Of a stretch of 64,000 bases of DNA, positions 62,829 to 64,000 are shown piece by piece. The notes below the pieces were generated by a model. It was not told the DNA's origin. It saw only the letters and a program-made list of their open reading frames with translations, and made no database searches. This DNA comes from Crossaster papposus (taxonomy: Eukaryota > Echinodermata > Asteroidea > Velatida > Solasteridae): contig JBAIAA010000512.1 in assembly GCA_037893245.1 (NCBI GenBank), forward strand, positions 124,001-188,000, in the 5' to 3' direction. Positions within the stretch are counted from its first letter, which is position 1; each line of letters begins with the position of its first letter. A program made the position numbers and the translations under genes.

Positions 62829-63745
62829 CTAAAAATTCTCGCCGGTGTATGGCTTCAGTCGGTCGCCGTGAACTACAACCACCCTACTCCCAGGCTTCAG
62901 CTGAATCCGGTAGGTCACATCAGAGAGTCTGTTGACCACCAAGTATGGTCCTACCCATCGAAGTTCTAGCCTTCTTCCCTTCTTCCTCGCCCTCGTGCTT
63001 GTACAGCCAGGCAAACTGGCCTTCCTTTAGGCCTTCGCCATGTACCCTGTGATCGTAATTTCGCTTCTGGTTTTTGGCACTCTGCTTCAGGCACTCTCTG
63101 GCCTGCCATGTGCCTCTTGCAGATTCTGCCGTAACCTCTTGGCAAAATCTGTCCTCTACGTCCTCTACTGTGGGACCCTCAACCAGCAAATCAATTTGAA
63201 GCCTCGCCTCTCTTACAAACATCATCATGTTTGGAGACTCGCCAGTGGACTCTTGGGGAGTGCACCGATAAGCAAAACATGCGTACGGTAAACACTCGTC
63301 CCAGTCACGCTGTCTCCTCCTCGGATCAATCATCACAGCAACCATGTTAATGGTTCCCAGGACCTTACACATCCCGCCAAACACCGCCGACTTAAAGTTT
63401 TTCTCCTGATCGGAATGCAATTCCAAGGGAATGCCAAACCGACAGACAAACTCACTGACAAACTTGTTCGCTACCGTCTCTGCCTTAGCATCAGGCAGAG
63501 CGTATGCCTCCATCTATTTGGAGCAGTAGTAACCAACTACCATGATCCAGACGTTGCCACTGTCACTCCGGGGGCCGGGGAGTGGCCCCAGCAAGTCTAC
63601 AGCCACTCTCTCTATGGGCTCGCCCACCAAATACTGTTGGATCGGGGAAACTCTCCTCTTCGCAGGAGATATTCTCTTCGCACACAGCTTGCAACATCTG
63701 ATGAATGTTTTTTTTTTATTTCCGTCGGTCAGCAGTAGTTCATGA
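62829..63745 (-). pseudogene. Ty3/gypsy retrotransposon integrase, 3' part of POL
   Basis: The minus strand shows GEPIERVAVDLLGPLPGP (first catalytic Asp) near 63600, then FGIPLELHSDQEKNF with the second Asp, then RRQRDWDECLPYACFAYRCT and PQESTGESPNMMMF, and a GPY/F-type C-terminus RRLELRWVGPYLVVNRLSDV. The stretch that should carry the catalytic Glu, just before RRQRDW, is missing, and the frame changes near 63500 and between 63010 and 62920. It is a decayed fragment; no LTR is seen. Confidence 0.8.
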
Positions 63746-64000
63746 GCCTTTAGTTATTCATGATCAACCTATTCAGCAATTGTCTGAGTACAAGTATTTG
63801 GGTACTGTGATTGATAGTAAACAAGCATGGACGAACAACTGTAAAAGTGTTGCAGGAAAAGCAAATCAAAGATTATATTTCCTGAGGAAATTGAAGGAAT
63901 TTCGTGTTGACATTAGGTTTTTAATTCTCTTTTATCAGTCCTTGATTCAGAGTATTCTTACTTGTTGTATTGTTTGTAACTTTGGTAACTTGTCGAAAGA
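63738..64000 (+). pseudogene. Non-LTR reverse transcriptase C-terminal fragment, runs off window
   Basis: The plus strand encodes EYKYLGTVIDSKQAWTNNCK, then KANQRLYFLRKLKEF and ILFYQSLIQSILTCCIVCNF, which is the thumb and following region of Rex1/CR1-like ORF2 proteins. The frame is open to the window end. The start is truncated and abuts the gypsy fragment. Confidence 0.75.

Overview
The window is animal (metazoan) genomic DNA, not prokaryotic. It carries spliced exons of a cysteine-rich extracellular protein with GT/AG borders in compatible phases, several non-LTR retrotransposons, tRNA-derived SINE-like repeats, many palindromic DNA transposons, and two Polinton/Maverick elements. Repeat style and A+T-rich spacers suggest a marine invertebrate, for example a lancelet, hemichordate, echinoderm or mollusc. 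I cannot name the species from sequence alone.

1-14152 is a nearly complete Polinton (element 1), bounded by 283-bp terminal inverted repeats and visibly richer in G+C than its flanks. It encodes a protein-primed family B DNA polymerase, a retroviral-type integrase, a double jelly-roll major capsid protein, a penton-like minor capsid protein, a packaging ATPase, and eight further ORFs, most of which have counterparts in other Polintons or in element 2. The layout is very compact: genes overlap, converge, or start back to back. Two defects stand out. The ATPase frame breaks near its 3' end, and I see no adenovirus-type cysteine protease.

14153-24100 is repeat-rich intergenic DNA: extra TIR pieces, Harbinger and ISL2EU-type transposase fragments (two inverted ISL2EU copies, one split by a 1.25-kb TIR element), and a long foldback element. 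24129-28211 holds five exons of a GCC2/GCC3 (ephrin-receptor-like) cysteine-rich host gene. Its introns contain a TTAA-flanked MITE, SINE-like repeats and a row of AGGTCA-type half-sites. Just downstream is a truncated L2/CR1-like insertion with a 43-bp target duplication.

31233-36571 is a 5.3-kb element with long inverted arms built from 302-bp tandem units. 37013-37512 is a foldback of about 500 bp.

About 38908-60736 is a second, older Polinton (element 2) with its own TIRs. Its polymerase and integrase are broken. It carries an I-type LINE (about 43.6-49.4 kb), a split and inverted small-protein gene, a repeated GACCCGG/CCGGGTC array, a 20-bp satellite, two tandem penton genes (one holding a SINE, the other split by about 3.3 kb of nested transposons), and one intact ORF of 208 aa that matches a gene in element 1. 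No major capsid or ATPase gene is visible in it.

60751-64000 holds mostly unrecognised DNA, a decayed Ty3/gypsy integrase, and the start of another non-LTR reverse transcriptase fragment that runs off the window.
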